Source: Nocardia australiensis
GTDB lineage: Bacteria > Actinomycetota > Actinomycetes > Mycobacteriales > Mycobacteriaceae
Reading direction: 5' to 3'
DNA: 64,000 nt
Assembly: GCF_020733705.1 (NCBI RefSeq)
Contig: NZ_JAJFZM010000017.1
Coordinates: 496,001-560,000 of the forward strand
In this document: positions 1 through 7,843 of the stretch, piece by piece
Numbering within the stretch: the first letter of the stretch is position 1
Layout of the letters: every line of letters starts with the position of its first letter
Translations under genes and position numbers: made by a program
The notes under the pieces: model-generated
Told to the model about the DNA's origin: nothing
Databases searched by the model: none
The model's input: the letters and a program-made list of their open reading frames with translations, nothing else

Positions 1-265
1 CGTTCCTCGGACCGGTGGCGATCAAGCAATTGTTCCGAAACACCTGAACATTGAGTCGGCTCGGGTCTGATGCCAGCGCCATCGCCTGATCCAGTGCGGG
101 TGCGTCGAGCCCCACTTCCGCCGGGGTCGCGGTCTGCGGCTTTCGCCCGTCGGTGGTCGCACAGTGCGCCGGTTCGGCATGGGCGGCACCGGGGATCGCG
201 ATGCCCACTGACAGCACCACGGCCGTAATCGCGTACCCCGCAAAGGTTTTCAGATGACGGCGCAC
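1..265 (-). CDS. Secreted serine hydrolase (beta-lactamase family), 5' part only
   Basis: The first 88 codons of a protein that continues beyond the left edge. I chose the GTG at 265 because GGAGG lies five bases upstream; an in-frame GTG at 277 has no such site. The N-terminus VRRHLKTFAGYAITAVV is a signal peptide with cleavage probably after AHA (about residue 32). The mature part (TPAEVGLDAPALDQAMAL, then a Cys-containing strand NNCLIATG) resembles the start of class C beta-lactamase/penicillin-binding-like serine hydrolases of actinomycetes. The catalytic SxxK motif would lie outside the window, so the family call rests on the N-terminal region alone. Confidence 0.6.
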   Translation of the reverse strand, partial: MRRHLKTFAGYAITAVVLSVGIAIPGAAHAEPAHCATTDGRKPQTATPAEVGLDAPALDQAMALASDPSRLNVQVFRNNCLIATGPRN

Positions 266-396
266 AGCACCCTCCACTCCGGATGGATATATCCGGAACA
301 TCGGATGCGACCACACGCCGGTTACGGCACGGCGCGCCCCAAGTTATCGGGGCGCGCCGCACACGGTGGTGACGTTTATTGGCAGTAGTGCAGGTA

Positions 397-1710
397 CTAC
401 TTGGCCGGGCCGAGCAGCGTACTGGCCAAGGTGTAGGCAAGGTTGATCATTTCCGAGGTGATCATCGTGTTGTCCACGCCGAGCGACTTCGCCAACGGCA
501 GCAGCATCGCCATCACCGTGCCGACCACGCCACTCGACGAGCCTTCAGTGCTGGGTGCCGTCTGCCCCGGCGACCGAGGCGACGTCTGCGACTGCGGAAG
601 TGCCTGCGACCGAGGTGAACTCGACGTACCCGGAACGGCCTGCGATGTGTTCGGGGTGGGAGCCGGCTGAGCCTGCGGCGCGGTCGGCTGCGGGAGCGGC
701 TGAACCTGCGGCGCGGTCGGCTGCGGGAGCGGCTGAACCTGCGGCGCGGTCGGCTGCGGGAGCGGCTGAACCTGCGGCACGGTCGGCTGCGGGCTCGGCT
801 GAGCCTGCGGCACAGTCAGCGGCGCAGCGGTCATCTGCGGCTCCGCCGGAACCTGCGGGTCGTTCCGCAAGGCCGCGGCCGGACGGTCGGAGGCAGAGCC
901 CGACTGGCCGACCGGCGACGACGCACCGAGCAGATACCCGACCAGACCGGTGGTAATCGTGATCGCGTGCTTCAGCTGCCCATCCGAGCTCTCGAGCTGC
1001 GCCGCGTCTTCCGCATTGGCGCCGTTGCCCATTTCGATGAATACGTCGGGCACAGCAGTCAGCGCCGGACCCGCGATATCCGCCCGCGTCTGCAGGCCGT
1101 CCTGCACACCGGCGTAGTTCGCCGACGGGAAGCCTTCCTTGGTATACGCGTCGCGCACCGACTTCGTGGCCACCAGACCCCGCCCGGACTGAACCTGATC
1201 GACCTTGTTATCGAGCACCGGCAACTGCGGCACGATCATATGGAACCCGCGGAACTGCTCGGGCGCACTATCGGCGTGGATGCTCACGGCCACGTCGGCG
1301 CCGGAGCGGTTCGCGGCCTCCGCTCGCTCGTCGACGCAACCGCCCCAGCCGGAATCGTCGGCACGGCTGAGCACCACCTTCGCACCGAGACTCTCCAAGG
1401 AGGTCTTGACCAGCTGTGCGACATTCCAGTTGATGGTGTGCTCCGGCACGCCGTTGAGCGAGGTCATACCGGTGGTCTGGCAGTCCTTGGTGCCGCCGCG
1501 ACCGTCGTTCACCTGCCGGGACAGGTTCTCGGAGTGGTTGGCCCCCTGATGGCCGGGGTCGAGGAATACCGTCCTGCCTGCGAGCTTCGTGGCCATTTCC
1601 GGTGACGCCGGATCGGGGACCGCGGCGGCCGGGACGAGCCCGGAGACTGTCACTACAGCCGCGGCCGTAACGGCGGAGCACAAACCGGCCCTGATGATGC
1701 TTGGCTTCAT
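397..1710 (-). CDS. Secreted N-acetylmuramoyl-L-alanine amidase (Amidase_3) with Pro-rich tail
   Basis: Zinc-dependent peptidoglycan amidase that cleaves the bond between N-acetylmuramate and L-alanine; it resembles the mycobacterial Rv3717 (Ami1) type. Signal peptide at residues 1-30, ending AAA. Putative metal ligands are seen in DPGH (about residue 54), VPEHTINW and SIHAD, and the catalytic glutamate in FIEMGN. After the domain (about residue 260) comes a Pro/Gln-rich region with four 11-residue repeats (PQVQPLPQPTA type), then a C-terminal tail. The ATG at 1710 gives a typical export signal; an upstream in-frame GTG at 1737 sits close to an AG-rich stretch and is the alternative. Its upstream region holds possible MtrA-type sites. 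Confidence 0.88.
   Translation of the reverse strand: MKPSIIRAGLCSAVTAAAVVTVSGLVPAAAVPDPASPEMATKLAGRTVFLDPGHQGANHSENLSRQVNDGRGGTKDCQTTGMTSLNGVPEHTINWNVAQLVKTSLESLGAKVVLSRADDSGWGGCVDERAEAANRSGADVAVSIHADSAPEQFRGFHMIVPQLPVLDNKVDQVQSGRGLVATKSVRDAYTKEGFPSANYAGVQDGLQTRADIAGPALTAVPDVFIEMGNGANAEDAAQLESSDGQLKHAITITTGLVGYLLGASSPVGQSGSASDRPAAALRNDPQVPAEPQMTAAPLTVPQAQPSPQPTVPQVQPLPQPTAPQVQPLPQPTAPQVQPLPQPTAPQAQPAPTPNTSQAVPGTSSSPRSQALPQSQTSPRSPGQTAPSTEGSSSGVVGTVMAMLLPLAKSLGVDNTMITSEMINLAYTLASTLLGPAK
681..812. repeat. Four 33-bp tandem repeats in the amidase tail
   Basis: Units begin at 681, 714, 747 and 780. The first three are nearly identical and the fourth is degenerate. Each encodes 11 residues of the Pro/Gln linker on the minus strand, so the copy number can change without breaking the frame. 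Confidence 0.9.
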
Positions 1711-1771
1711 GTCGGTCGGCGCCCCGAAACGGAGCACCCCTCCCTTCCCATTAGTAACACCAAACCCAGTA

Positions 1772-1827
1772 GTTCACTCTTGCAACGTGAACATCAGCAA
1801 AGCAAGGCGCGTTACCGAAATGTAATC
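1772..1827. promoter_or_regulatory. Candidate regulatory sites upstream of the amidase
   Basis: Two signals lie between the amidase and the divergent side. GTTCAC (1772-1777) and GTGAAC (1787-1792) form an inverted repeat with a 9-base spacer. Further upstream, GTTACC and GTAAT half-sites at 1811-1826 read on the gene strand as ATTAC followed 11 bases later by GTAAC, which resembles the direct GTAAC-type half-sites recognised by the actinobacterial cell-envelope response regulator MtrA. Binding is inferred, not shown. Confidence 0.3.
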
Positions 1828-1907
1828 ATTATTGAGAGCGATCATGCCTGATCAAGGCACAAAACGAAGTGTTGACCAGCACTACAGCGGGGACGTGCCG
1901 CGACTAC

Positions 1908-2483
1908 TCAGGCACCAAGTGGCAAACGGCGCAGGGAACGCAGCGCGTAGTGCACCCGAGTCTTCACCGTGCCCACGGGAACGCCGATATCGTCGGCCAC
2001 GTCCTGATACGCGCGATCGCGCAAGATCACCTCGACCACCGCCTCGCGCTGCGAATCGGGCAGCCGGGTCAGCAGATCCGCGACCAACAGCCCATTGATC
2101 AGGCCGTCGACGAAATCCGGCTTCGCATAGCGGATATCGCTGAGTTCGGCGACCTCGTCCCAGCCGGTATCACCGGGCCGGACGGCGCGAGCACGCGAGA
2201 TATCGGTCATGACGTTGCGCTGAATTGCCAGCAGCCAGGTTCGAATGGACCCCTTGCGCTCGTCGAACGACGCGCACGAACGCCAGGCCCGCAGCAATGT
2301 CTCCTGTACCGCGTGTTCGGCCAGTCCGGAATCACCCAGCCTGCGCAGCGCACGCCAGTGCAGCAACGCACGATCGGCCGCGAACACGCTCGCGATGCCG
2401 TCGTCCGCGCACAGGCCGGCGCACCGCGCAGCGCACGCGGGCGGTCGTGCGGCGACAGCGGCAACCGACCGAGTACCTCTCAT
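1908..2483 (-). CDS. ECF-type RNA polymerase sigma factor
   Basis: A sigma-70 region 2 is seen in the LLHWRALRRLGDSGLAEHAVQ and LLRAWRS stretches, followed by TWLLAIQRNV (region 2.4). Region 4 ends the protein with LPDSQREAVVEV and GVPVGTVKTRVHYALRSL, the helix-turn-helix that reads the -35 element. About 191 residues, normal for the family. The start is uncertain: the ATG at 2483 leaves an Ala/Arg-rich lead of about 35 residues that is not part of the fold, and a later GTG is possible. No zinc-binding anti-sigma gene lies beside it, so its control is unknown. Confidence 0.8.
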   Translation of the reverse strand: MRGTRSVAAVAARPPACAARCAGLCADDGIASVFAADRALLHWRALRRLGDSGLAEHAVQETLLRAWRSCASFDERKGSIRTWLLAIQRNVMTDISRARAVRPGDTGWDEVAELSDIRYAKPDFVDGLINGLLVADLLTRLPDSQREAVVEVILRDRAYQDVADDIGVPVGTVKTRVHYALRSLRRLPLGA

Positions 2484-2688
2484 ACAACGGATATCGCTGC
2501 GACCCCGGACGATGACAACAGCCACGGCGAAATAACCGAGATTGTTACTTCCTGTTGCCGATATAACGAAAATCCTGCAATCGGCGGAATTCCAGCGCCG
2601 ACTCTGGTAGATCTTCCCCGGGGATTCGGGGATCTCCGCAGGTCAGCTGCCCACCGGCAGCGAGAGCATGATTCGAGGAGCAATCGCC

Positions 2689-3060
2689 ATGCGTGCACGC
2701 ACGCTCATGATCGCGGGAGCCATGGCCTCCGCGGTGGCCCTGGCGGGCGCGGGAGCCGCTGCCGCCCAACCCGGTACCGCCATGCCGGAAGACGGTCTCT
2801 ATCTGGTCGGCGTCGATATTCTGCCGGGCATCTGGGAAGCCCCTGGCACCCCGGATCAGGCCAATGGCTGCGATTGGCGACGGCTGTGGACAGTCGAGGG
2901 CGACGAAACCGACCAGCACCACATCATCGTTAACGACTTCACTCGGCACACTCCGGTCCGCGTCGAGATTGCGCCGACCGACGTCGCCTTCAGGACCGTG
3001 AACTGCGGAGCGTGGCAGATGGCGCCGGCGCGCCCCAATACCGGTTCGTTCGGCGGCTGA
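2689..3060 (+). CDS. Small secreted protein of unknown function
   Basis: About 123 residues with a clear signal peptide (RARTLMIAGAMASAVALAGAG, cut near AAAAQP). The mature part has the pattern GLYLVGVDILPGIWEAPGT, two cysteines (CDWRRL and NCGAW) and a beta-rich middle. This pattern recurs in actinobacterial secreted or lipoprotein families that I cannot name with certainty. The ATG at 2689 is preferred over the ATG at 2668 because GAGGAG lies eight bases before it. It diverges from the sigma factor gene, with about 200 bases between them. Confidence 0.72.
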   Translation: MRARTLMIAGAMASAVALAGAGAAAAQPGTAMPEDGLYLVGVDILPGIWEAPGTPDQANGCDWRRLWTVEGDETDQHHIIVNDFTRHTPVRVEIAPTDVAFRTVNCGAWQMAPARPNTGSFGG

Positions 3061-3142
3061 GTCAGCTTCACACTCCGTCACTCTTCCGCCCAGCGCCCGG
3101 TGTCGACGAGATGCTGACATCTGGCGCATAGGGTTCGCACCC

Positions 3143-3895
3143 ATGACGAGAAGCAAGATTCTGATCACCGGCGCGAGCACCGGACTCGGCGCGGCGATGG
3201 CGCGGGACTTCGCGGCCAAAGGCCGAGATCTAGCGTTGTGCGCCCGTCGGGTCGACGCGCTCGAGGCATTGCGCGACGAACTCGCCACCGCACATCCGGG
3301 GGTCACCGTCGCGGTCCGTGGCCTGGATGTCGACGATCACGCGGCGGTCCCAGAAGCCTTCGGCGAGCTCCGCGATGAACTCGGCGGTCTCGATCGGGTG
3401 ATCGTCAACGCTGGTATCGGCAAGGGCGCGGTGATCGGCAGCGGTCGCGCGGCCGCGAATCTCGCAACGGCGACGACGAATTTCGTCAGCGCGCTCGCGC
3501 AGGCCGAGGCGGCGTTGGCGATCTTTCGCGCCAAACGGGCCGGGCATCTGGTGCTGGTGTCGTCGATGAGCGCGGTGCGCGGGCTTCCGGGAAAGAAGGC
3601 GGCGTACTCGGCGAGCAAGGCCGGACTGGCCGCGCTGGGTGAGGCGCTGGCGGTGGAACTGGCGAAGTCGCCGATCGCCGTTACCACCCTGCTGCCCGGG
3701 TACATCGCGACCGATATGGCGGCCAAGGCAGGCGATGCGCGGATGGTGGCGCCGCTGGACAAAGGCGTCACCGCGATGGTTCGCGCTATCGAGCGGGAAC
3801 AGACCCGCGCGTGCGTGCCGCAATGGCCGTGGCGACTGATCGACCTGGCGCTGCCGCTTTTGCCCGCCGCGGTGGTCACACGCATGAGCACGTGA
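3143..3895 (+). CDS. Short-chain dehydrogenase/reductase
   Basis: A 250-residue classical SDR. The dinucleotide motif TGASTGLG (residues 9-16), the NAG motif (VNAGIG) and the catalytic Ser (VLVSSMS) with YSASK are all present. The Arg after the first strand (CARRVDALE) suggests NADP(H) preference. Substrate unknown; the C-terminal extension WPWRLIDLALPLLPAAVV is hydrophobic and may contact a membrane or lipid substrate, as in SDRs of the DltE/fatty-acyl reductase type. The ATG follows the preceding secreted-protein gene by 80 bases. Confidence 0.88.
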   Translation: MTRSKILITGASTGLGAAMARDFAAKGRDLALCARRVDALEALRDELATAHPGVTVAVRGLDVDDHAAVPEAFGELRDELGGLDRVIVNAGIGKGAVIGSGRAAANLATATTNFVSALAQAEAALAIFRAKRAGHLVLVSSMSAVRGLPGKKAAYSASKAGLAALGEALAVELAKSPIAVTTLLPGYIATDMAAKAGDARMVAPLDKGVTAMVRAIEREQTRACVPQWPWRLIDLALPLLPAAVVTRMST

Positions 3896-3960
3896 AATTC
3901 CGCGCCGAAGTGTTCCGGGCCACATTTGACCATGCTGAGAATTACCCAAATGTCTGAATA

Positions 3961-4089
3961 ATGACTCCTTCTCGCCACAGTCGTCGCTCGTTGCACGCCG
4001 GTCGGTCATTCATCGTTGTCGATACCGAAATCCATGATGCCGCAGGCAAACTCGTCGCACGTGTGACTCAGACCCAAGCCGTACTCTGA
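3961..4089 (+). pseudogene. C-terminal remnant of a PaaI-type hotdog thioesterase
   Basis: The 42-codon frame ends with GRSFIVVDTEIHDAAGKL followed by VARVTQTQAVL and TGA. That is the last beta-hairpin of PaaI/acyl-CoA thioesterases, where the HxGR..., V.V.D..G.LVA.....A.L pattern is usual. In-frame stops lie just upstream and no N-terminal half is recognisable, so only the tail survives. A strong hairpin starts 15 bases after the stop and is probably the old gene's terminator. Confidence 0.6.
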
Positions 4090-4103
4090 ACTGACCGCGC
4101 CAC

Positions 4104-4158
4104 AATCGCCAGTGCCTCACCGCCGGTGCGTCGCGCCCAACGTGAGGCACCGGCGATT
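4104..4158. terminator. Strong hairpin with a competing alternative fold
   Basis: Arms 4104-4120 and 4142-4158 pair over 17 positions with one mismatch, around a 21-base loop. Inside the same stretch CGCCGGTGC (4121-4129) pairs perfectly with GCACCGGCG (4147-4155), and that pairing excludes the first. There is no T-run. It could be the terminator of the thioesterase remnant or part of the long untranslated region before rho. Confidence 0.55.
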
Positions 4159-4494
4159 TCGGCCCACGACCCTCATTCAGCGTGATTCGCTCCACCTCGC
4201 CGCCGGGCCTCCAGCGCCCGCCACCGCGAACCACCTTCTTGCGCCCAGCCCTTCGAGCAGGTAGCTTGGCTGGTGTCTCCCTTGTGGATGTAGGACTACC
4301 TCCCGCAAGAGATTCTGAGATCCCCCTTCTGGTCCAGCCGAATCGGCCGTCCGGAGCCATTTTCTCTATGAGTCCCAGCCCGCCGGAATGTACCGGCCCG
4401 CAGGCAATACGGGTTCTTCGCCCGCAGCGCACACAGCCGCTACTCGTCTCGGCGCTTCGCCATACCTCCATATCGAAATTTGGAAGGAAACACC

Positions 4495-5670
4495 ATGAAC
4501 GTCAACACTTTTCCTACCCAACCACCCGACAGCGCCACAGCTGGCGACCGATCCGAAACCGGTCGATCGGTCACCGGCACCCTCGACATCGCCGATAACC
4601 GCGCCGCCACGCTGCGCGTCGACGGCTATCTACCCGGTCCGCTCGATGCGCATGTTCCACCGCGCCTGATCCGCGAATACGGCCTGCGGCGCGGCGATTT
4701 CATCATCGGCACCGCCGCGCGGGCGGCACGCGGCGACAAGCTCGACCCGCTGGTCCAGATCGAGCGCATCAACGGACAGGACCCGGGCCGCACCAAATCT
4801 CGCCCGGACTTCGCCGATCTCGTACCCATCTACCCGAATCAGCGGCTGCGGCTGGAAACCGAACCGCACGCTATGACGACCCGTGTCACCGATCTCGTCA
4901 TGCCCATCGGCAAGGGGCAGCGCGCGCTCGTCGTCGCGCCGCCGAAGGCGGGCAAAACCTCTGTGCTGCAAGCGATCGCGCACGGTATCGCCAAGAACCA
5001 TCCGGAATGCGAACTCATGCTGGTGCTGGTCGGCGAGCGCCCCGAGGAGGTCACCGATCTGGCCAGATCGGTACCTGCGGACGTCGCCGCCGCCACCTTC
5101 GACCGCCCGCCACGCGACCATATCGCGATGGCCGAACTAGCCATCGAACGCGCCAAACGCCTGGTCGAAATGGGTCGCGACGTGGTGGTCCTGCTGGATT
5201 CACTGACACGGCTGGCCCGTGCGTACAACAACGTCGCTCCGTCCTCTGGCCGTGTGCTCTCCGGTGGCGTCGACGCCGCCGCGCTCGCGCCACCGAAGAA
5301 GTTCCTCGGCGCTGCCCGCAATATCGAAAACGGCGGCTCGCTCACCATCGTCGCCACCGCTCTCGTGGAGACCGGATCGCTGGCCGACACGGTGATCTTC
5401 GAGGAATACAAGAGCACCGGCAATGCCGAGCTCAAACTCGATCGCGCTACTGCGGGCCGACGCGTCTTCCCTGCCATCGACATCGCTGCTTCCAGCACCC
5501 GCAAGGACGAATTGCTACTTGCCGCAGACGAATTGGCGGCCACTCACCTACTGCGCCGGACCCTCACGGCGGTCGATGGCCAGCAAGCCATCGACCTACT
5601 GCTCGAGGGCCTGCGTCAAGCGCCCACCAACGCGGAGTTCCTCGCCGCGCTCAACACCCCGCGCCACTGA
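4495..5670 (+). CDS. rho: Short Rho transcription termination factor paralogue
   Basis: A 391-residue Rho-type RNA/DNA helicase. The ATPase part is very well conserved: Walker A APPKAGKTS (about 148-156), Walker B VVVLLDSLTRLARAYN, the Q-loop region GGVDAAALAPPKKF, and the R-loop/arginine-finger region ending VFPAIDIAASSTRKDELL. The N-terminus differs: there is no helical subdomain and no long basic insert as in the usual actinobacterial Rho (often 600 or more residues). The oligonucleotide-fold region reads NRAATLRVDGYLPGP, lacking the aromatic GFLR signature that stacks RNA bases. Start at ATG 4495, six bases after GGAAGG. Its neighbours are not the usual rho neighbours (thrB, rpmE, prfA), so a second, specialised Rho is likely. 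Confidence 0.9.
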   Translation: MNVNTFPTQPPDSATAGDRSETGRSVTGTLDIADNRAATLRVDGYLPGPLDAHVPPRLIREYGLRRGDFIIGTAARAARGDKLDPLVQIERINGQDPGRTKSRPDFADLVPIYPNQRLRLETEPHAMTTRVTDLVMPIGKGQRALVVAPPKAGKTSVLQAIAHGIAKNHPECELMLVLVGERPEEVTDLARSVPADVAAATFDRPPRDHIAMAELAIERAKRLVEMGRDVVVLLDSLTRLARAYNNVAPSSGRVLSGGVDAAALAPPKKFLGAARNIENGGSLTIVATALVETGSLADTVIFEEYKSTGNAELKLDRATAGRRVFPAIDIAASSTRKDELLLAADELAATHLLRRTLTAVDGQQAIDLLLEGLRQAPTNAEFLAALNTPRH

Positions 5671-5740
5671 CCCGCGCTCATCTCGGCCTTAAGACTCTTT
5701 TAAGGGGTCCTCGAGCCGTCGAAGGCATTGTTTGTTTCAC

Positions 5741-5786
5741 GCCCGGCAGGGCCTGCCTTCGGAGGGGGAGGCAGGGCCGCCGGGCG
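5741..5786. terminator. Rho gene 3' hairpin
   Basis: GCCCGGC at 5741 pairs with the GCCGGGC region ending at 5786, and CTGCC with GGCAG inside, giving a long GC-rich stem. A weaker CCTTAA/TTAAGG pair lies just before it (about 5687-5705). It separates rho from the convergent DoxX remnant and can serve both strands. Confidence 0.6.
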
Positions 5787-5788
5787 TT

Positions 5789-6019
5789 CTATGTACCCGT
5801 AAGGGTGACCCACCCGGCCGGACCGGGCAGTCGCGCCGGCACCATCGCGATCAGGGCGGTGCGGCGCGGGGACTGGAAATGGGCGGTGGCCGTCAGCGCG
5901 AACATTGCGGCCAGCCCGACTGCGGCGGCATGCGCCCATGAGTCGAGCCACGCGACATAGGCGAGCAGGCCGCCGAGCCGGCGCGAATGCGCACTGGAGA
6001 ACTCGAGTTTCGGTCCGAC
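5789..6019 (-). pseudogene. DoxX-like membrane protein remnant
   Basis: A minus-strand open frame reads SRRLGGLLAYVAW, then AAVGLAAMFALTATAHF, RRTALIAMVPARLPGPAGW and VTLTGT before TAG. The MF.LTATAHF, IAMVP..LP and VTLTG signatures are those of the first half of DoxX-like membrane proteins, which normally continue through three more helices. No start codon precedes the recognisable part (an upstream TAG closes the frame) and the C-terminal half is missing, so it is a fragment. Confidence 0.6.
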
Positions 6020-6141
6020 ACCCGACCCAGAAGCCCATGGCCCGTCAGATGATTGCCACTATCCGGTTCGATTGACCTCGACTACAGTGACGCCGCGTCG
6101 AGTAGACAACCGACGGACCAACCGCCGCCCCGACCCACCTG

Positions 6142-6507
6142 ATGGACATGGATATCCACGCCTACCCCACCGCAGCCAGCACACCGGTGAATCTCACCGA
6201 GGCCGAGCGCATCGCCGACCAGTACCTGCCCACCGCCGACGACGCGGAGCCGGGAATCACGAACCTGCTGACCGAATTCGACTCGGGCTTCACGGTTGTC
6301 GCGATCTTCCTGCCGCCGCCCGGGACCGATCCACATACGCCCCTGCCACCGCCCACCGTCGGTGGCTCTGTCTACGTCATCGACAAAGCCACCGGGGCGG
6401 TATCCTTTTGGCCCAGTTACCCCACCGATCTGGTCGCCGAGCTGTACGCCGAGGCGCTACGCACCGACGGCCTGATCATCGACCCCGACTGGCCCGAAGA
6501 GGACTAG
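6142..6507 (+). CDS. YrhB-like small protein
   Basis: A 121-residue acidic soluble protein. It opens with an AERIADQYLP helix, then FTVVAIFLPPPG, GGSVYVIDKATGAVSFWPSYP and a C-terminal helix. The V.VDK.TG.V..WP..P hairpin is the hallmark of the YrhB domain, found in small proteins of actinomycetes and sometimes linked to polymorphic-toxin immunity. No toxin gene is next to it. An ATG at 6148 is an equally good start, as neither has a strong ribosome site. Confidence 0.6.
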   Translation: MDMDIHAYPTAASTPVNLTEAERIADQYLPTADDAEPGITNLLTEFDSGFTVVAIFLPPPGTDPHTPLPPPTVGGSVYVIDKATGAVSFWPSYPTDLVAELYAEALRTDGLIIDPDWPEED

Positions 6508-6514
6508 CCGGCGA

Positions 6515-7843
6515 TCAGGCCACAGCCCTGGTGACGACGGGGATCTCACCACTGTTGGAGTCGGGGACCTCGGTGCCGCGCAGCGAGGTCCCCACGGTTT
6601 CGCGCAGGTACTGCCAGGCGACCAGACCTACCAGGGAGGCGCCGACCATATACGCGGCGGGGAACAGCGACCAGCCGGTCGCCTCGATCGCGGCCTCGTT
6701 GACCAGCGGGGCTGTACCACCGAAGATCGCGGTGGAGACGTTGTAGCCCAACGCGAATCCCGCATAGCGGACATGGGTGGGGAAGATCGCGGGGAAGGTC
6801 GAGCTGATGGTGGCCAGCTGCGGCACATACAGCAGGCCGAGGACGATGAAGCCGAAAATGGCCCACCCAGCTCCCTTACCCATCAGCCAGTACATCGGCA
6901 GCGCGAACACCGCGAGACCGACCAGCGAGAACAGCCACATCGGGCGGCGTCCGACGGTGTCGGACAGCCTGCCGAAGAACGGCAGCACGAGCATCATCAC
7001 CACCTGACCGATCAGCATCATGGCGGTGGTCGCGGACTCTCCCATGCCGATGGTCTTCTGCAGATAGGTCGGCTGATAGGTGAGCAGGGTGTAGTTCACG
7101 ACGTTGAGCGCGACGACCAGTCCGGCCAGCGTAAGCACCTCACGCCGATAGGTGGTCACCACCTGGAGCAGTCCGCCCTTGGGGTGCTCGTGTTCGGCGA
7201 CCTCGGTGAAGACCGGGGACTCGTCGAGGTGCGAGCGCAGGTACCAGCCGATCATGCCCAGCGGCACCGCGATCAGGAACGGAATGCGCCAGCCCCAGTC
7301 GTACATCGCGTCCGAACCGACCATGAGCTGACAGGCCAGCACCACAGCCGAACCACCGACGAAGCCGCCGAGAGTGCCGAATTCCAGGAAGCTGCCGAAG
7401 AAACCACGCCTCTTGTCGGAGCAGGTTTCGGCCAGATATGTTGCCGCGCCACCATATTCACCACCGGTGGAGAAGCCCTGCACGACTCGCAACGCGATGA
7501 GCAGCACCGGCGCGAGCCAGCCCACCTGCGAATGTGTCGGCAGGATGCCGATGGCGCCGGTGGCGGCCGCCATCAACAGGATCGTGGTGGCCAGCACGAC
7601 CTTTCGACCCAGCCGGTCACCGAGCGGGCCCCAGACCATGCCGCCCAGCGGGCGCAGCATGAACGAGACGGCGAAACCGAGCATGGTGAAGAGAGTGCCG
7701 AAGCTGCCAGGAAAGAAGGCGGCGGTGAGATATGTGGTCGTCGCGGCGTAGACGCCGTAGTCGAACCACTCCGTCGCATTGCCCATGGCGGACGCGGCGA
7801 CCGAGCGTTTCAAGTGCACAGACCCCGATTTGCGATCCGACAC
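6515..7843 (-). CDS. MFS transporter, metabolite:H+ symporter (MHS) type
   Basis: A 443-residue carrier with about 12 membrane spans. The N-terminal block SVAASAMGNATEWFDYGVYA with VWGPLGDRLGRKV and VQGFSTGGEYGGAATYLAE is typical of the ProP/ShiA/KgtP branch (uptake of betaine, proline, shikimate, citrate or dicarboxylates). The substrate cannot be read from the sequence. The GTG at 7843 is chosen because AGGAGG stands six bases before it; ATG 7891 with GGGGCAGG is a possible longer form. The last codons end eight bases from the YrhB-like gene, which converges on it. Confidence 0.87.
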   Translation of the reverse strand: MSDRKSGSVHLKRSVAASAMGNATEWFDYGVYAATTTYLTAAFFPGSFGTLFTMLGFAVSFMLRPLGGMVWGPLGDRLGRKVVLATTILLMAAATGAIGILPTHSQVGWLAPVLLIALRVVQGFSTGGEYGGAATYLAETCSDKRRGFFGSFLEFGTLGGFVGGSAVVLACQLMVGSDAMYDWGWRIPFLIAVPLGMIGWYLRSHLDESPVFTEVAEHEHPKGGLLQVVTTYRREVLTLAGLVVALNVVNYTLLTYQPTYLQKTIGMGESATTAMMLIGQVVMMLVLPFFGRLSDTVGRRPMWLFSLVGLAVFALPMYWLMGKGAGWAIFGFIVLGLLYVPQLATISSTFPAIFPTHVRYAGFALGYNVSTAIFGGTAPLVNEAAIEATGWSLFPAAYMVGASLVGLVAWQYLRETVGTSLRGTEVPDSNSGEIPVVTRAVA

